Assembly (NCBI RefSeq): GCF_024679095.1
Contig: NC_066517.1
Span: 19,518,893 to 19,582,892 of the forward strand
Length of the DNA stretch: 64,000 nt
Reading direction: 5' to 3'
Source: Eriocheir sinensis
Lineage: Eukaryota; Arthropoda; Malacostraca; Decapoda; Varunidae
This document shows, piece by piece, positions 1 through 11,545 of the stretch (the first letter of the stretch is position 1; each line of letters begins with the position of its first letter). Under the pieces are notes generated by a model. It was not told the DNA's origin and did not search any database. It was given only the letters and a program-made list of their open reading frames with translations. The position numbers were made by a program, and so were the translations under genes.

Positions 1-750
1 TGGTCCAAACGTGACTCTTCAACAATTTATTTTGAAGATTTGTGTTATTAGTATTTTTTTCTTTCAGTCGATACTTTTTTAACGGTCCTTAACTTCTTAT
101 TCTTCCTTGTATATCACACCTCTGTTCCTATTCTTTCAGCATTTCGTGCCACAACAACATTCATTTTTATACATTTTTTTCCTTGACCTACTTGTTGCCT
201 TTCTACTTTTTACTGAGTTCCATTTTTAACTGAATTCTACTTTTAACGGCCCTCAACTTCTTATTTTTCCTTGTATATCACACCTCTGTTCCTATTCTTT
301 CAGCATTTCGTACCACAACAACATTCATTTTTATACATTTTTGTCCTTGACCTACTTGTTGCCTTTCTACTTTTTACTGAGTTCCATTTTTAATTGAGTT
401 CTATTTTTAACAGTCCTCAACTTCTTATTCTTCCTTGTATATCACATCTCTGTTCCTATCTTTCAGTATTTCGTGCCACAACAACATTCATTTTTATACA
501 TTTTTTTCCTTGACCTACTTGTTGCCTTTCTACTTTTTACTGAGTTCCAGCCTTCCACTCGTCAGTTTTTCACGGTCCTCAACTTTTTAATCATCCCTGT
601 ATACTCCACTTCAATTCTGCTTCTTTTAGTATTACGTCCAAACACAACGCTGCTGAAGTCTTATGTGTATGTCTTTATTTGGCTTTGTTTGTTCCAGTTG
701 CTTCCAAATCCCTTGTTTTATATCCCACAACAACATTCACCTTTATGCTA
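1..750. repeat. Left arm of a large inverted satellite repeat
   Basis: Contains three or more tandem units of about 150-180 bp (a recurring block with CTTGACCTACTTGTTGCC near 183, 351 and 509). From about 120 to 750 the sequence is the near-exact reverse complement of about 2549-3300; for example, the block ending at 750 matches the block starting at 2549 with one mismatch in 30. No coding signal is visible; open frames here are AT-rich repeat translations. The first 60 bases match the start of the direct repeat at 915 and 1161. Confidence 0.85.
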
Positions 751-1385
751 CGTCTCTTCCAACACGACTTTCATAAATTATTGTATTGTTATATTTTTTT
801 TCTTTCATTTAGTACTTTCATGTCTCATCAAAAATGACTTTCTCGGTGTATTTAGTAATGTATCATACACTTGTGTCATAAATCTCATTAGGAGGGAACC
901 CTAATGACTTTTTTTTAGCTTCAAACGTAACTTTTCAACAATTTATTTTTAAGACTTGTGTTATGAGTTTTTTTTCTTTTTATCAATACTTTCCCGTCTC
1001 CTCCAACACTACCTTCATAAACTATTGTATTATTCGCTTTTTTATCACGATTAGTACTTTCTTGTCTCCTCAAAAAATACTTTCTCAATGTATTTAGTAA
1101 AGGTATAATAAACTTATCTCATAAATCTCATTAGAAGGGAACCCTAAAGACTGCTTTTTGTGTTTAGTTTCAAACGTGACTTTTCAACAATATATTTTGA
1201 ACACTTTTTGTTATTTTTTTAAATCAATACTTCCTCGTCTCTTACAACACTTCTTTCATAAACTATTGTGGTTATATATTCTTTTTCAATTAGTATCTTT
1301 ATGTCTCTTCAAAAATTACTTTCTCAGTGTATTTAGTAATTTGTTGCTTGTTTGCTCTTCCTCTCTTAGTTACAGCATAGCAAAA
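751..1385. repeat. ~240-bp direct repeat, about 2.6 copies
   Basis: Units begin near 751, 991 and 1230 with the shared start CGTCTC or similar, then TTTCATAAA, a T-rich stretch, ACTTTCTC and TGTATTTAGTAA. The first two end with AGGGAACCCTAA. They lie in the spacer between the inverted arms, and part of the same unit opens the window at 1-60. Confidence 0.75.
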
Positions 1386-1688
1386 GGTGCATGACCAGTT
1401 CTTCACTATTTCCATATCTCTAGACACAAATTACTATGAAATGATAAATCATAAAGTTAGAACAATAATGCGCTAATTCATAAAAAAAAGGGAAGTGTTG
1501 AGTTAGCTAATTTACGTAAAGAGAAATGTTGTTATGTAAGCACGCAATACTGAAGAGTCTGGAGAAATGGAAAAGAATAAATAAAAAGTTACCCAAGGAG
1601 CAGAATTGTGTTAGCATGAAATTCTGAAGGGATGTTGAAAGGACTGGGTCAAACGAAGGAGAATAAGAAATTGTTGACAATGCAAAAT
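1386..1688. other. AT-rich spacer with no gene seen
   Basis: Low-complexity AT-rich DNA between two repeat arrays. I see no splice-bounded coding segment, RNA gene or element end. The last ~70 bases resemble a decayed unit of the array that follows. Confidence 0.6.
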
Positions 1689-2548
1689 TAGATGACACGA
1701 AGGCTGAAGCTCAAGATAAAGTACAAAGGCAACGAGTAGGTAGAGTAAAAAGTTGCATAAGAGGAGTGTTGCTGCTGCACTAAAGGGATATGGAAAGGAC
1801 TGGGGCAAACAAAGAGAATAAGAAGTTGTGTACCATGCCAAATTGGATGACACAAAGGCTGAAGCTCAAGATAAAGTACAAAGGCAACGAGCAGGTAACG
1901 TAGAGGGTTGCATAAGCGGAGTGTTGCTGTGATACGTAATACTAAAGGGATCTGGAAAGGACTTGGGCAAACAAAGAGAATAAGAAATTGTTGACCATGC
2001 TAAATTAGATGACACAAAGGCTGAAGCTCAAGACAAAGTACAAAGGCAACGAGTAGGTAACGTAGAGAGTTGCATAAGCGGAGTGTTGCTGTTGCACGTA
2101 ATACTGAAGGGATATGGAAAGGACTGGGCCAAACATAGGAGAGTAAGAAGTTGCGGACCATGCCTAATTAGATGACACAAAAGCTGAAGCTCAAGACGAA
2201 GTACAGAGACAACGAGTAGGTAACGTAGAGAGTTGCATAAGAGGAGTGTTGATGTGGCACGAAATACTAAAGGCATCGTACAAGGAGTGGGATAAACAAA
2301 GATAAGTAAAAATTTGAGGACCATACAGAATTATATAAGACAAAAGCTGAGGCTCAAAATATAGTACAAAAGCAACAAGTGGGGTTAGATAAGGCATAAA
2401 GAGAAGTTTCGTCGTCGCTGAAGGGATTGGGAAAGGACTGGAGTATACACAGATTAGTAAAATGTTGATGACCACACAGAATTAGACGGCGCAAAGGCTG
2501 ATGCTAAAGATAAAGTGTAAAGGCAACAAGAAGGTAAAGTAAAAAAGT
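1689..2548. repeat. ~160-bp tandem repeat, about 5 copies
   Basis: The block GATGACACAAAGGCTGAAGC or a close variant recurs near 1689, 1846, 2007, 2170 and 2334, a spacing of 157-164 bp, with a weaker copy near 2485. Within each unit AAGGCAACGAGTAGGT resembles AAGGCAACAAGTAGGT of the right inverted arm, so the two arrays look like diverged branches of one satellite family. Confidence 0.8.
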
Positions 2549-3340
2549 AGCAAAAAGGTGAATGTTGTTGTGGGATATAAAACAAGGGATCTGGAAGGAG
2601 CTGGAATAAACAAAGCCAAATAAAGACATACACATAAGACTTCAGCGGCGTTGTGTTTGCACGTAATACTAAAAGAAGCAGAATTGAATTGGGATATGCA
2701 GGGATAATTAAAAAGTTGAGGACCGTGAAAAACTGACGATTTGAAGGCTGGAACTCAGTAAAAAGTAGAAAGGCAACAAGTAGGTCAAGGAAAAAATGGC
2801 ACGAAATACTGAAAGATAGGACAGAAGGTGTGATATACAAGGAAGAATATTGATGGAACTCAGTAAAAAGTAGAAAGGCAACAAGTAGGTCAAGGAAAAA
2901 AATGTATAAAAATGAATGTTGTTGTGGCACGAAATACTGAAAGAATAGGAACAGAAGTGTGATATACAAGGAAGAATAAGAAGTTGAGGACCGTTAAAAA
3001 TGGAACTCAGTAAAAAGTAGAAAGGCAACAAGTAGGTTAAGGAAAAAAATGTATAAAAATCAATGATGTTGTGGCACAAAATACTGAAAGAATAGGAAAA
3101 TAAGTGTAATATACAATGAAAAATAAGAAGATGAGGACCGTTAAAAATGGAACTCAGTAAACAGTAGAAAGGCAACAAGTAAGTTAATGACAAAAGTATA
3201 AAATTCAATGTTGTTGTGACACGAAATACTGAAAGAATAGGAACAGAGGTGTGATATACATGGAAAAATAAGGAGTTGAGGACCTTTGAAAATGAAGAGT
3301 CGAAGGCTGGAACTCAGTAAGAAGTACAGAAGCAAGAAGA
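2549..3340. repeat. Right arm of the inverted satellite repeat
   Basis: Five occurrences of GAACTCAGTAAAAAGTAGAA (or a close variant) at 2751, 2856, 3003, 3150 and 3310 mark units of about 105-160 bp. The arm is the reverse complement of about 120-750, across a spacer of about 1.8 kb. Confidence 0.85.
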
Positions 3341-4550
3341 AACACACGCCACCCAGTGAACTCCGCGCCTCGTCACGGAAGCCCACCACGACTTTAAGGG
3401 CACAGCATTAGCGGAGCGGGAGTCGTAAGTCTTCGGTCAGGACTTCCCACAGAGGTTCTTAAGACAGGAATGTTCGGAGTGTTTCTAGTGTGTCTTGCTG
3501 GGAAGGTTTCGAAATACCACATACACAAAAAGAGGGAAAGAAAAGAAGGAAAAATGGAAATAAATAAATGCTTATCGCTGTATTTCGCTGTAGTTTCGAA
3601 GGACAGACTTAGGAAAGGAATGTTCGGAGGGGTTCTTTTGTGTCTTGCTGGGAAGGTTTCGAAATACCACATACACAAAAAGAGGGAAAGAAGAGAAGGA
3701 AAAAAAAGGAAAGAAAGAAATGCGTATCGCTGTATTTCGCTGTAGTTTCAAGGGACAGAGTTAGGAAAGGAATGTTCGGAGGGGTTCTTTTGTGTCTTGC
3801 TGGGAAGGTTTCGAAATACCACACACACAGAAAGAGGGAAAGAAAAGAAGGAAAAAAGGAGAGAAATAAATGCGTATCGCTGTATTTCGCTGTAGTTTCG
3901 AGGGACAGAGTTCAAAAAGGAATGTTCGAAGGGTTTTTTGTGCGTCTTGGTGGGAAGGTTTCGAAATACCACACAGAAGAAAAGAAAAAAAAAGGGAAAA
4001 AACGAAAGAAAAAATGCGTATCGCTGTATATCGTTGTATCTTCGAGGGAGAAACACAAGATAAGAATGTTAAAAGTGGGTCTTGTGTGTTTTGTTGGTAG
4101 AATTTCGAAATACTACACACCGAAAAGAGGAAAGTAAAATCGAACCCCCCCCCCCCTCCCCGAAGAAAAGAAATGTGTATCTTTGTATTTCCTTGTAATT
4201 TCCAGGAATGTTAAAAGCGGTTATTGAGTGTGTGTCTTGCTGGTCCAGTTCCGTAATACCACAAACAGAGGAAAGAAAAATAGGAAAAGGAAAAAAAATG
4301 ACAGAAATGCAGATCTGTATTCCGTTGTAGTTGCGGCGAACAAACTCCGTCTGACAGGAATGTTCAGTGTTGTTTGTGTGTGTCTTGTTGGGTCTGTTAC
4401 CAAATAACACACACACACATGCACGTAAAAAAGGTAAAAGGAAAAAGAGAAGAAACGGCGTATCCATGTATTTCGTTGTTTGTAGTTTAGAGGAACAAAC
4501 TTCTAAAGAAAGGAATGTTAAGTGTTTTTTTTTGTGTGTGTTGCTGGGTC

Positions 4551-4662
4551 TTTTTTTTACAGCAAAGCAGACCACAAGGGCACAAAAAAAGGAAACAATA
4601 AAAAAAGCCCGCTACTCGCTGCTCCTGTAAAGAATCCGAAGAGGTGGCCGAAAGAGGGGGTC
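4551..4662 (+). mobile_element. Short interspersed element, copy 1, inserted in a satellite monomer
   Basis: The insert interrupts a monomer between TTGCTGGGTC and TGTTACGAAATA, which are contiguous in neighbouring units (near 4383 and 4850). GGGTC at 4546-4550 recurs at 4658-4662, consistent with a 5-bp target-site duplication. The element runs from a T-stretch plus ACAGCAAAG, through CACAAGGGCACAAAAAAAGG and GCCCGCTACTCGCTGCTCC, to GAGGTGGCCGAAAGAGG. It has no open frame. Related copies lie near 26.05, 27.8, 28.85, 38.5 and 41.25 kb. The class is uncertain: SINE or MITE. Confidence 0.8.
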
Positions 4663-4790
4663 TGTTACGAAATACTACAAACACACACACACACACACAC
4701 ACACAAAGAGAAAGGATAAACGGGCATCTATGTATTTCGCTGTAGTTTCAGAGAATAGACTTCTAGAGAAAGGAATGTGTATAGCGGTTT

Positions 4791-4792
<2 letters not shown>

Positions 4793-4846
<54 letters not shown>
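4793..4846. repeat. (GT)n microsatellite
   Basis: Perfect GT tract of about 54 bp that grew inside a satellite monomer, where sister monomers carry only a few TGTG units. Confidence 0.97.
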
Positions 4847-4847
<1 letters not shown>

Positions 4848-5159
4848 GCTGGGTCTGTTACGAAATAAAACACACACACACAAAAAAGAGGAAAAATAGC
4901 AAGAAATGGATATCTAGGTATTTGGGTGTTTGTAGTTTAGAGGGATACACTTCCAGAGATAGGACTGTCCATAGAGCTTTTTGTTTGTGTGTGTTGCTAG
5001 GACGATTTCGAAATACCACACACACACAAAAAAAAAAAGAAAAAAAAAAGAGATAGAAATACGAATCGGTCTATTTCGTTTTCGTAGTTTTAGAGGAACA
5101 CACTCATAGAAAACGGAAAGTCGATAGCAGTTCTTGTGTATGTATATGTGTTGCTGTGA

Positions 5160-5310
5160 CGGTTTCCAAGCAGAGAAAATAATATACGAAAGGTGAGGAA
5201 AGAGAGAAGGGAAAAAATGAGGAAAAAAGAGAAAAAAAAAGAATAGAGAATGAAGGAGGAAAGAGAAAAAAAATAGAGAATGAAGGGGGAGATGAAACGA
5301 ATTCCAAACA
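5160..5310. repeat. Seed/flank unit of the 42-bp minisatellite
   Basis: Contains GTGAGGAAAGAGAGAAGGG, an A/G stretch and GAATTCCAAACAAGAGAGAA just before the array. The same order is present about twice at 8150-8400, so this is one unit of an older, longer repeat. Confidence 0.7.
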
Positions 5311-5945
5311 AGAGAGAAAATGGAGTAAACAAAGCAGAAAAAATGATAAACGATAGAGAAAATGGAGTAAACAAAGCAGAGAAAAGGATAAACGATAGAG
5401 AAAATGGAGTAAACAAGGCAGAGAAAATGATAAACGATAGAGAAAATGGAGTAAACAAAGCAGAGAAAATGATAAACGATAGAGAAAATGGAGTAAACAA
5501 AGCAGAGAAAATGATAAACGATAGAGAAAATGGAGTAAACAAAGCAGAGAAAGTGATAAACGATAGAGAAAATGGAGTAAACAAAGCAGAGAAAGTGATA
5601 AACGATAGAGAAAATGGAGTAAACAAAGCAGAGAAAGTGATAAACGATAGAGAAAATGGAGTAAACAAAGCAGAGAAAGTGATAAACGATAGAGAAAATG
5701 GAGTAAACAAAGCAGAGAAAATGATAAACGATAGAGAAAATGGAGTAAACAAGGCAGAGAAAATGATAAACGATAGAGAAAATGGAGTAAACAAAGCAGA
5801 GAAAGTGATAAACGATAGAGAAAATGAAACAAATCAGAGAACGTGATAAACGATAGAGAAAATGGAGTAAACAAAGCAGAGAAAGTGATAAACGATAGAG
5901 AAATGGAGTAAACAAAGCAGAGAAAGTGATAAACGATAGAGAAAA
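5310..5945. repeat. 42-bp minisatellite, about 15 copies
   Basis: Units of GAGAAAATGGAGTAAACAAA, GCAGAGAAA and TGATAAACGATA repeat with one or two substitutions. The length is a multiple of three, so open frames persist on both strands (plus-strand unit MINDRENGVNKAEK). I treat these as non-coding: several frames are open at once, there is no non-repeat coding context, and the last units (5840-5945) contain length changes that break frame. Confidence 0.95.
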
Positions 5946-6033
5946 TGCGTCCCGAGTCCACCTAACAGCGAATTCTTCAGAAACAGCCAATTTCAGATAT
6001 GGGCAAAAGTTGATAAAGCAGAGAGAGATAAAC

Positions 6034-6188
<155 letters not shown>

Positions 6189-6239
6189 CGTGGACAATAC
6201 AAACTTTCTCCCTTACCGTCCTGGAATTGAATTACAGGA

Positions 6240-6575
6240 ATGACTTATTGTCGAGTCGAGGCTACCACGAACCGCACAAACAAACAAACAAACAGGAAAC
6301 AAGAAAACAAACAGAAATAAAACAAAAAGAATAACAAACGACACAATCACTTACAAAAAAAAGCTAAGAAAAGACATACTAACATTCCCGAAATATACAA
6401 ACACAGACAAGCAAACAAACGAAACAAGAAAACAAACAGGGAAAAACAGGAAAAATAACAAACACTTACACATACAGAAAAGAATATCAAAACATACATA
6501 TAAACACACAAATAATATTCACAACACCAAAAATCAAATAAACAAACAAACAAGATAAATGTAATATAAAAACAA

Positions 6576-6578
<3 letters not shown>
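6240..6578. other. A-rich spacer with CAAA motifs
   Basis: A-rich DNA with many AAAC/CAAA tetranucleotide runs (for example 6277-6295 and 6540-6552). No gene or element end is seen. Confidence 0.6.

Positions 6579-6653
<75 letters not shown>
6579..6653. repeat. (CA)n microsatellite, ~75 bp
   Basis: Perfect AC tract. Confidence 0.98.
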
Positions 6654-6654
<1 letters not shown>

Positions 6655-6840
6655 TCAAGACCTGAACTTCGTGTGTAACTTTGGTCTTCCATCTCATGCG
6701 AACAGGGAGGAAAGAAGGATGGAGGAGAGGGAGGGAAAGGGTATTAGGAAGGAAGAAAAAAGGAGGCGGAAATAGATATGGAAGGAGAGGAAGGAAGGAA
6801 GGTAGGAAGGAAGACAGGAAATAGCTCTTGTTACAGTGCC

Positions 6841-6895
6841 TCTCTCTCTCTCTCCCTCTCCCTCTCTCTCTACCCCTCTCTCTCTCTCTCTCTCT
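6841..6895. repeat. Imperfect (CT)n tract
   Basis: CT dinucleotides with CC interruptions, ending in a G5 run. Confidence 0.9.
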
Positions 6896-7009
6896 GGGGG
6901 CAATGAAATTAAGTCTCTTGTTCCGAACTGCATCATTTACTGCCCCGGGGAAGAAAACATCGGTAGTTCCTTCCACATTTAACTTTTCAATGGCCTGTAT
7001 AGCACTGAG

Positions 7010-7165
<156 letters not shown>

Positions 7166-7199
7166 AACAAAAATTACATAGAACAAGCCATAAACATAC

Positions 7200-7760
7200 G
7201 AAAATAGACGATAATGGCCGAGGGTGAGATGGAGGGAAGGAGGGAAGGAAGGAAGGAGGAGGAGGAGGAAAGAGGCGCCTCCTTGACTTGTTACCATCGA
7301 CCGACTTGAGGGAATGAAGGAGGAGGAGGAGGAGGAGGAGGAGGAGGAGGAGGAGGAGGAGGAGGAGAAAAGAAGATAAGATAGGAGGAAGGGAGGTTAA
7401 GAACTGTTGAAATACGGAGATAAGAGAGAAATACGATGAGAAGGATGTTATGAGGGCGAAAGATAAGTGAGGAGGAGGAGGAGGAGGAGGAGATATGGAG
7501 AGGAAAAAAGGAAAAATAAAGGGAGAAGGAGAAGGAGGAAGAGGAGGAGCAGAAGCAGACACAGGAGGAGGAGGAGATGAAGGAGAGGAGAAAGAATACC
7601 AATATATGGAAGATAGCCGGCTGGAGGAGATGAAGAGGCTTGATAACATAGGAGGAAGACTAATAGCGAGATGGATGGCAAATATGGGAGAAGAGGAGGA
7701 GGACGTAGGTAGGGAGAGGAAGGAAGAAGGAAAGAAAGGGAAACCGGGTAAATGGGACAT
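7200..7760. repeat. Purine tract with (GGA)n at 7318-7367
   Basis: Almost only A and G on the plus strand. Includes a ~50-bp GGA array and a second short one near 7470-7490. A frame at 7495-7830 is open, but its Glu/Gly-rich content is what GGA DNA produces. Confidence 0.85.
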
Positions 7761-7937
7761 CAGAAGGAAGATACGCGTGGCCCCAGTGCTCATTTCCGTC
7801 TCCGTACTCCGGGGCAAAAGGCAAGCGTGACATTGGGTTTAAAACAGTGTACCTTTATCACGTTTCCCAAGGTGCCTATTTATTCACCGGACCGAAAAGG
7901 AGATACGTGAGGAGAAGGAGGAACAGGAGGAGGAGGA

Positions 7938-8020
7938 CCAGATTACCCTGAGCCGGATATCGAACTCGGGTCCACGGGTTCATAGGTAGACTTAATAACC
8001 ACTTCACAATGGACGTACAC
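7938..8020 (-). mobile_element. tRNA-derived SINE remnant
   Basis: Read on the minus strand, the segment has a tRNA-like left part containing AAGTGGTTATTAAGTC (A-box-like) and GAGTTCGATATCCGG (B-box-like) at normal internal-promoter spacing, then GGCTCAGGGTAATCTGGTCC running into a CCT triplet repeat. This is the usual layout of a tRNA-related SINE with a microsatellite tail. It is not an intact tRNA gene because paired stems are not preserved. Confidence 0.6.
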
Positions 8021-8079
8021 TAAAGGAAGAAGGAAGATGGAAAGAAAGAAGGAGAAAAAGATGAAATTTAAGGAAAGAG

Positions 8080-8450
8080 AAGAATGAAGGATTGAAGGGT
8101 AGATGAAGCGGATTGTAAATAGGAGAATGAAGTAAAGAAAGCAGAGAAAACGATAAACGAAAAGTGAGGAAAGAGAAAAGGGAAAAAAATGAGGGAATAA
8201 AAAAATTAAAAAGAGTAAAGAATGAAGGAGATATGAAGCGAATTCCAAACAAGAGAGAAAATGAAGAAAACAAAGCAGAGAAAATAATAAACGAAAAGTG
8301 AGGAAAGGGAAAAAAGGAAAAAAATGAGGAAATAAAAAAAAATGAAAAAGAGTAAAGGTAGAAGCGGAGATGAAGTGAATTCCAAACACGAGAGAAAATG
8401 GAGTAAACAAAGCAGAGAAAATGATAAACGATAGAGAAGAAAAAAAAGAG
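8080..8450. repeat. Higher-order precursor of the 42-bp minisatellite
   Basis: Two tandem units of ~130-150 bp, each with GTGAGGAAAG, an A-rich stretch, GAATTCCAAACA(A/C)GAGAG and then one 42-bp-type unit ending TAAACGA. The last unit (8396-8440) is almost identical to the expanded unit at 5310-5945. Confidence 0.8.
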
Positions 8451-8651
8451 AGAAGGGTAAGATTAATAACAGACAAGCGAGGAAAAATATAGAGGGAGGA
8501 ATGCAGGAAGAAGAGAAAAAGATAGGGGAGGGAGGGGAAGAGAAGGAAATAGGAGAGGAGAAGGAATGCCAAAAAAAAAGGAAAGGAGGAAGGAAATTAT
8601 AAACATATTTCTTTGCGTTTACTCATAACTTCATCACCTCGAGAATAGTTC

Positions 8652-8653
<2 letters not shown>

Positions 8654-8694
<41 letters not shown>
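8654..8694. repeat. (CA)n microsatellite
   Basis: Perfect 41-bp tract. Confidence 0.97.
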
Positions 8695-8695
<1 letters not shown>

Positions 8696-8741
8696 CAATC
8701 ACCAAGGTCTTCCAACTCCTTTCACATACACGTCGCTTTCA

Positions 8742-8757
8742 GGAGAGCGAGAGCGAG

Positions 8758-8831
<74 letters not shown>

Positions 8832-8840
8832 GAGGGGGAC
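8742..8840. repeat. (GA)n followed by a G-run
   Basis: GAGAGC-interrupted then perfect GA tract to 8820, followed by twelve G and more G-rich bases. Confidence 0.95.
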
Positions 8841-9315
8841 TGGCACTCCTTTCCTTGCTTCTGCCAAACCAAAACGAGGGGAGAAGGGGAGGAAGACAAG
8901 GTGAGAAGGAGGAGGAGGAGGAGGAGGAGGAGGAGGAGGGGATAGACGAATTGAATAAGAAGTAGGAAAGTGATGGAGAGAGGAAAAGTGTGCGAGGAGG
9001 AAGGAAAGAGTAAGGAAAGGAAAGAAGGATAAAAAGGAAGAGAATAAAAAAAATAACAAGAAAGAAGAAAAAAGAGGAAGGGGAGGAAAGGACAAAAGGA
9101 TGATGGAGAGCATGGAAGAAGGAAATAAAGGAGGGAAGTAGGAGGAGGAAAGAGAAAAGAAGAAAATGTAAAGGAGGAGAAATAAAGAGGGGAAAGTGAA
9201 GAAAGTAAAAACAGAGGAAAGCAGAGTAAAGAAGATAAGAAACGAAGAAGAGGAGAGGAAGAAATACAGGAAGAAAGGAAGGAGGGAAGGAAGGAGAAAA
9301 AGAGGAGAAAAAAAT
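8841..9315. repeat. Purine-rich tract with GGA array
   Basis: Includes a ~25-bp GGA array at 8912-8940. The rest is A/G-rich with no coding signal on either strand. Confidence 0.8.
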
Positions 9316-9360
9316 ATATGATGATGTCGCTTCCAACCTCATTTCGCCTCCCCACGACAC

Positions 9361-9394
<34 letters not shown>

Positions 9395-9620
9395 TATTCA
9401 CTTTCTCACATTCTCTCACTTGCGTATTCACTTCCACGAATGCCCTCTCTCTCTTTTACCCGACTCTCTCTCTCTCTCTCTCTCTCTCACTCTATTTACC
9501 CCCTCACGCTCTCTCTCACTTTACATTCCTGCTCCCTCTCTCTATTCCATTCCTCTCTCTCCCTCCTCCTCCTCCTCCTCCTCCTCCTTCTCTCCTCCTC
9601 CTCCTCTCTCTCCCACCCTT
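9361..9620. repeat. CT and CTC microsatellite cluster
   Basis: CT tracts at 9361-9391 and 9463-9489, and TCC arrays at 9564-9605. This follows an abrupt switch from purine to pyrimidine on the plus strand near 9340. Confidence 0.9.
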
Positions 9621-9747
9621 TACACGTCTTTATACGAACACACGAACAAAATATATTTATTTATACACTGAATATTTCATTGTTATCCTCTTACACATTT
9701 TTTCCCGCAAACACTAAAGAGAAGACAGCACTAGGAATATATGGTTT

Positions 9748-9793
<46 letters not shown>
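9748..9793. repeat. (TAG)n microsatellite
   Basis: About 15 GTA units. Confidence 0.97.
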
Positions 9794-9993
9794 AAGATGG
9801 TGGTGGTAGTTGTTGTCGTTTCATAATTACATTTTTTCTCCTTTTCTTCCCGCCCAAGTAATAAAACCAGGATGTCATTCCCCTCCTCCTTCTCTTCTTC
9901 CTCCTCTTCCTCTTCCTCCTCCTTATCTTAATTCTTTTTTTCCCTTTTCGTTTTTCTCTTTTATCTCCATAATCTCCCTATTTCCTTTATAGC

Positions 9994-10023
9994 ACTACTC
10001 TTACTACTATTCTACTACTATTT

Positions 10024-10064
<41 letters not shown>

Positions 10065-10066
10065 GT

Positions 10067-10102
<36 letters not shown>

Positions 10103-10115
10103 CACTACTACTACT
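9994..10115. repeat. (CTA)n microsatellite, ~120 bp
   Basis: CTA triplets with a few T/G/C variants. On the opposite strand this is the same TAG motif as at 9748. Confidence 0.96.
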
Positions 10116-10458
10116 CCCAGAATCAAATAAAGAAATAAAACGTGCTACAAAGGGAAACAGGACGGTACCAGCAGCAACAGAACGACAACAATGCTAAAAA
10201 AAATAATAAGACGGGGAGGACCTCAAGAAAGTGCTACAGAAAACGTAAACATTTTGACGAAGACTCAAGAAAAAGCTCCTTCCATTAGACTTATTTGGGC
10301 TAAGGGGCGAGGGCAGAGTAAGGGAGAGAGGGAGGGAGGAGGAGAGGGAGGGGGTGAGAGTGAAAGTGACAGAAAAGATAGAATTTCCTCACGTTCCTTG
10401 GATATATGTTATGTTTTATTGTTATATGTTTCTTGTGTTGTGTACGTATACGAGAAAT

Positions 10459-10459
<1 letters not shown>

Positions 10460-10511
<52 letters not shown>

Positions 10512-10552
10512 TCTAAATGTATAGTGGTAATGACTGTGAAGGTATTAGTGTG

Positions 10553-10581
<29 letters not shown>
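10460..10581. repeat. (GT)n and (TAG)n pair
   Basis: GT tract at 10460-10510, a 41-bp spacer, then a TAG tract at 10552-10581. Confidence 0.96.
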
Positions 10582-10584
<3 letters not shown>

Positions 10585-10664
10585 TGTAGTAATAGTATAA
10601 CACCCAAGTACACAATCAGCATTATACAGCTTCATATGTCCTTCTGTGTACTATCTACCATGTA

Positions 10665-10688
10665 CTATATATATATATATATATATAT
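10665..10688. repeat. (AT)n microsatellite
   Basis: Twelve TA units. Confidence 0.95.
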
Positions 10689-10812
10689 GTAATATCGATG
10701 TGCCATCTGCCATGTCCTATCCGGCCACCCATGTATAGCGGACATCATATTATACAGGACATAGGCCGTGAGTGTGCGTTCCCCATTGTCCTGTCTATCC
10801 ATATTGAATCAG

Positions 10813-10816
<4 letters not shown>

Positions 10817-10886
<70 letters not shown>
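10817..10886. repeat. (CT)n microsatellite, 70 bp
   Basis: Perfect TC tract. Confidence 0.98.
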
Positions 10887-10887
<1 letters not shown>

Positions 10888-10976
10888 AGGCCTAGAACAG
10901 AACAGAGAATTGGGGATTTTTTCTTTATCTAGAAGTATAAAATTCCAGCTGTTGACCAGTAACACTAACCAAGTGG

Positions 10977-11100
10977 AAGAGGAGGAGGAGGAGGAGGACG
11001 AGGAGGAGGACGAGGAAAAGGAGGACGAGGGCGAGGAGGAGGACGAAGACGAGGACGTGGTGGATGTTGAAAAGGAGGAGTTGGTGAAAAGAAGGAAAAT
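10977..11100. repeat. Imperfect (GAG/GAC)n tract
   Basis: Glu/Asp-coding triplets keep the frame 10910-11155 open. I read this as a decayed GGA microsatellite, not a gene, because both strands stay open and there is no exon boundary. Confidence 0.8.
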
Positions 11101-11328
11101 GAGAAGGCATATAAGAAAGTGGAAGAAAATGGAAATAAAAAGGAGAATAACGTAACAATAATAGAATAAAAGAAACGAAAAAGAAATATATAAAAAAAAG
11201 CAAACTGGCTTCCTTCAAAAAATACGCCTTGCAGAAGTTAATTACCAGGAAATTAATTATGAATACCGAGACGAAAACAAATTAATTCATTAAAGAGAAG
11301 AAAACGAAGACACGGACTAAACAAATTT

Positions 11329-11545
11329 CCCTTACTGAAAATACGTAAAACAGGAAATCATAAAAGAGGAAAAAAGGAAGAAACAAACAAAAAAAAAAAT
11401 CCCTTACTAAAAATACATAAAACAGCAAATCATAAAAAAAAAGAAAAAAGAAACAAAAAAAAAATATTCCTTTACTAAAAATACATAAAAGAGCAAATCA
11501 TAAAAGTGGAAAAAAGGAAGAAAAAAAAATCTATAACCCTGAAGT
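11329..11545. repeat. ~70-bp tandem repeat, 3 copies
   Basis: CTTACT(A/G)AAAATAC(A/G)TAAAA followed by CA(G)AAATCATAAAA recurs near 11332, 11402 and 11471, each followed by an A/G-rich stretch. Confidence 0.85.

Larger units (their letters stand above)
3420..5180. repeat. ~150-bp satellite-like array, about 11-12 decaying monomers
   Basis: GGAATGTTCGGA-type monomer starts lie near 3468, 3618, 3769, 3919, 4064, 4205, 4358, 4512, 4771 and 4960, with a last recognisable unit around 5110. Each unit has TTGCTGGG, TTTCGAAATACCACA, a purine-rich stretch and CGCTGTATTTCGCTGTAGTTT. Similarity is highest among the first four units and falls to the right, where CA/GT microsatellites have grown inside units. 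Confidence 0.9.
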
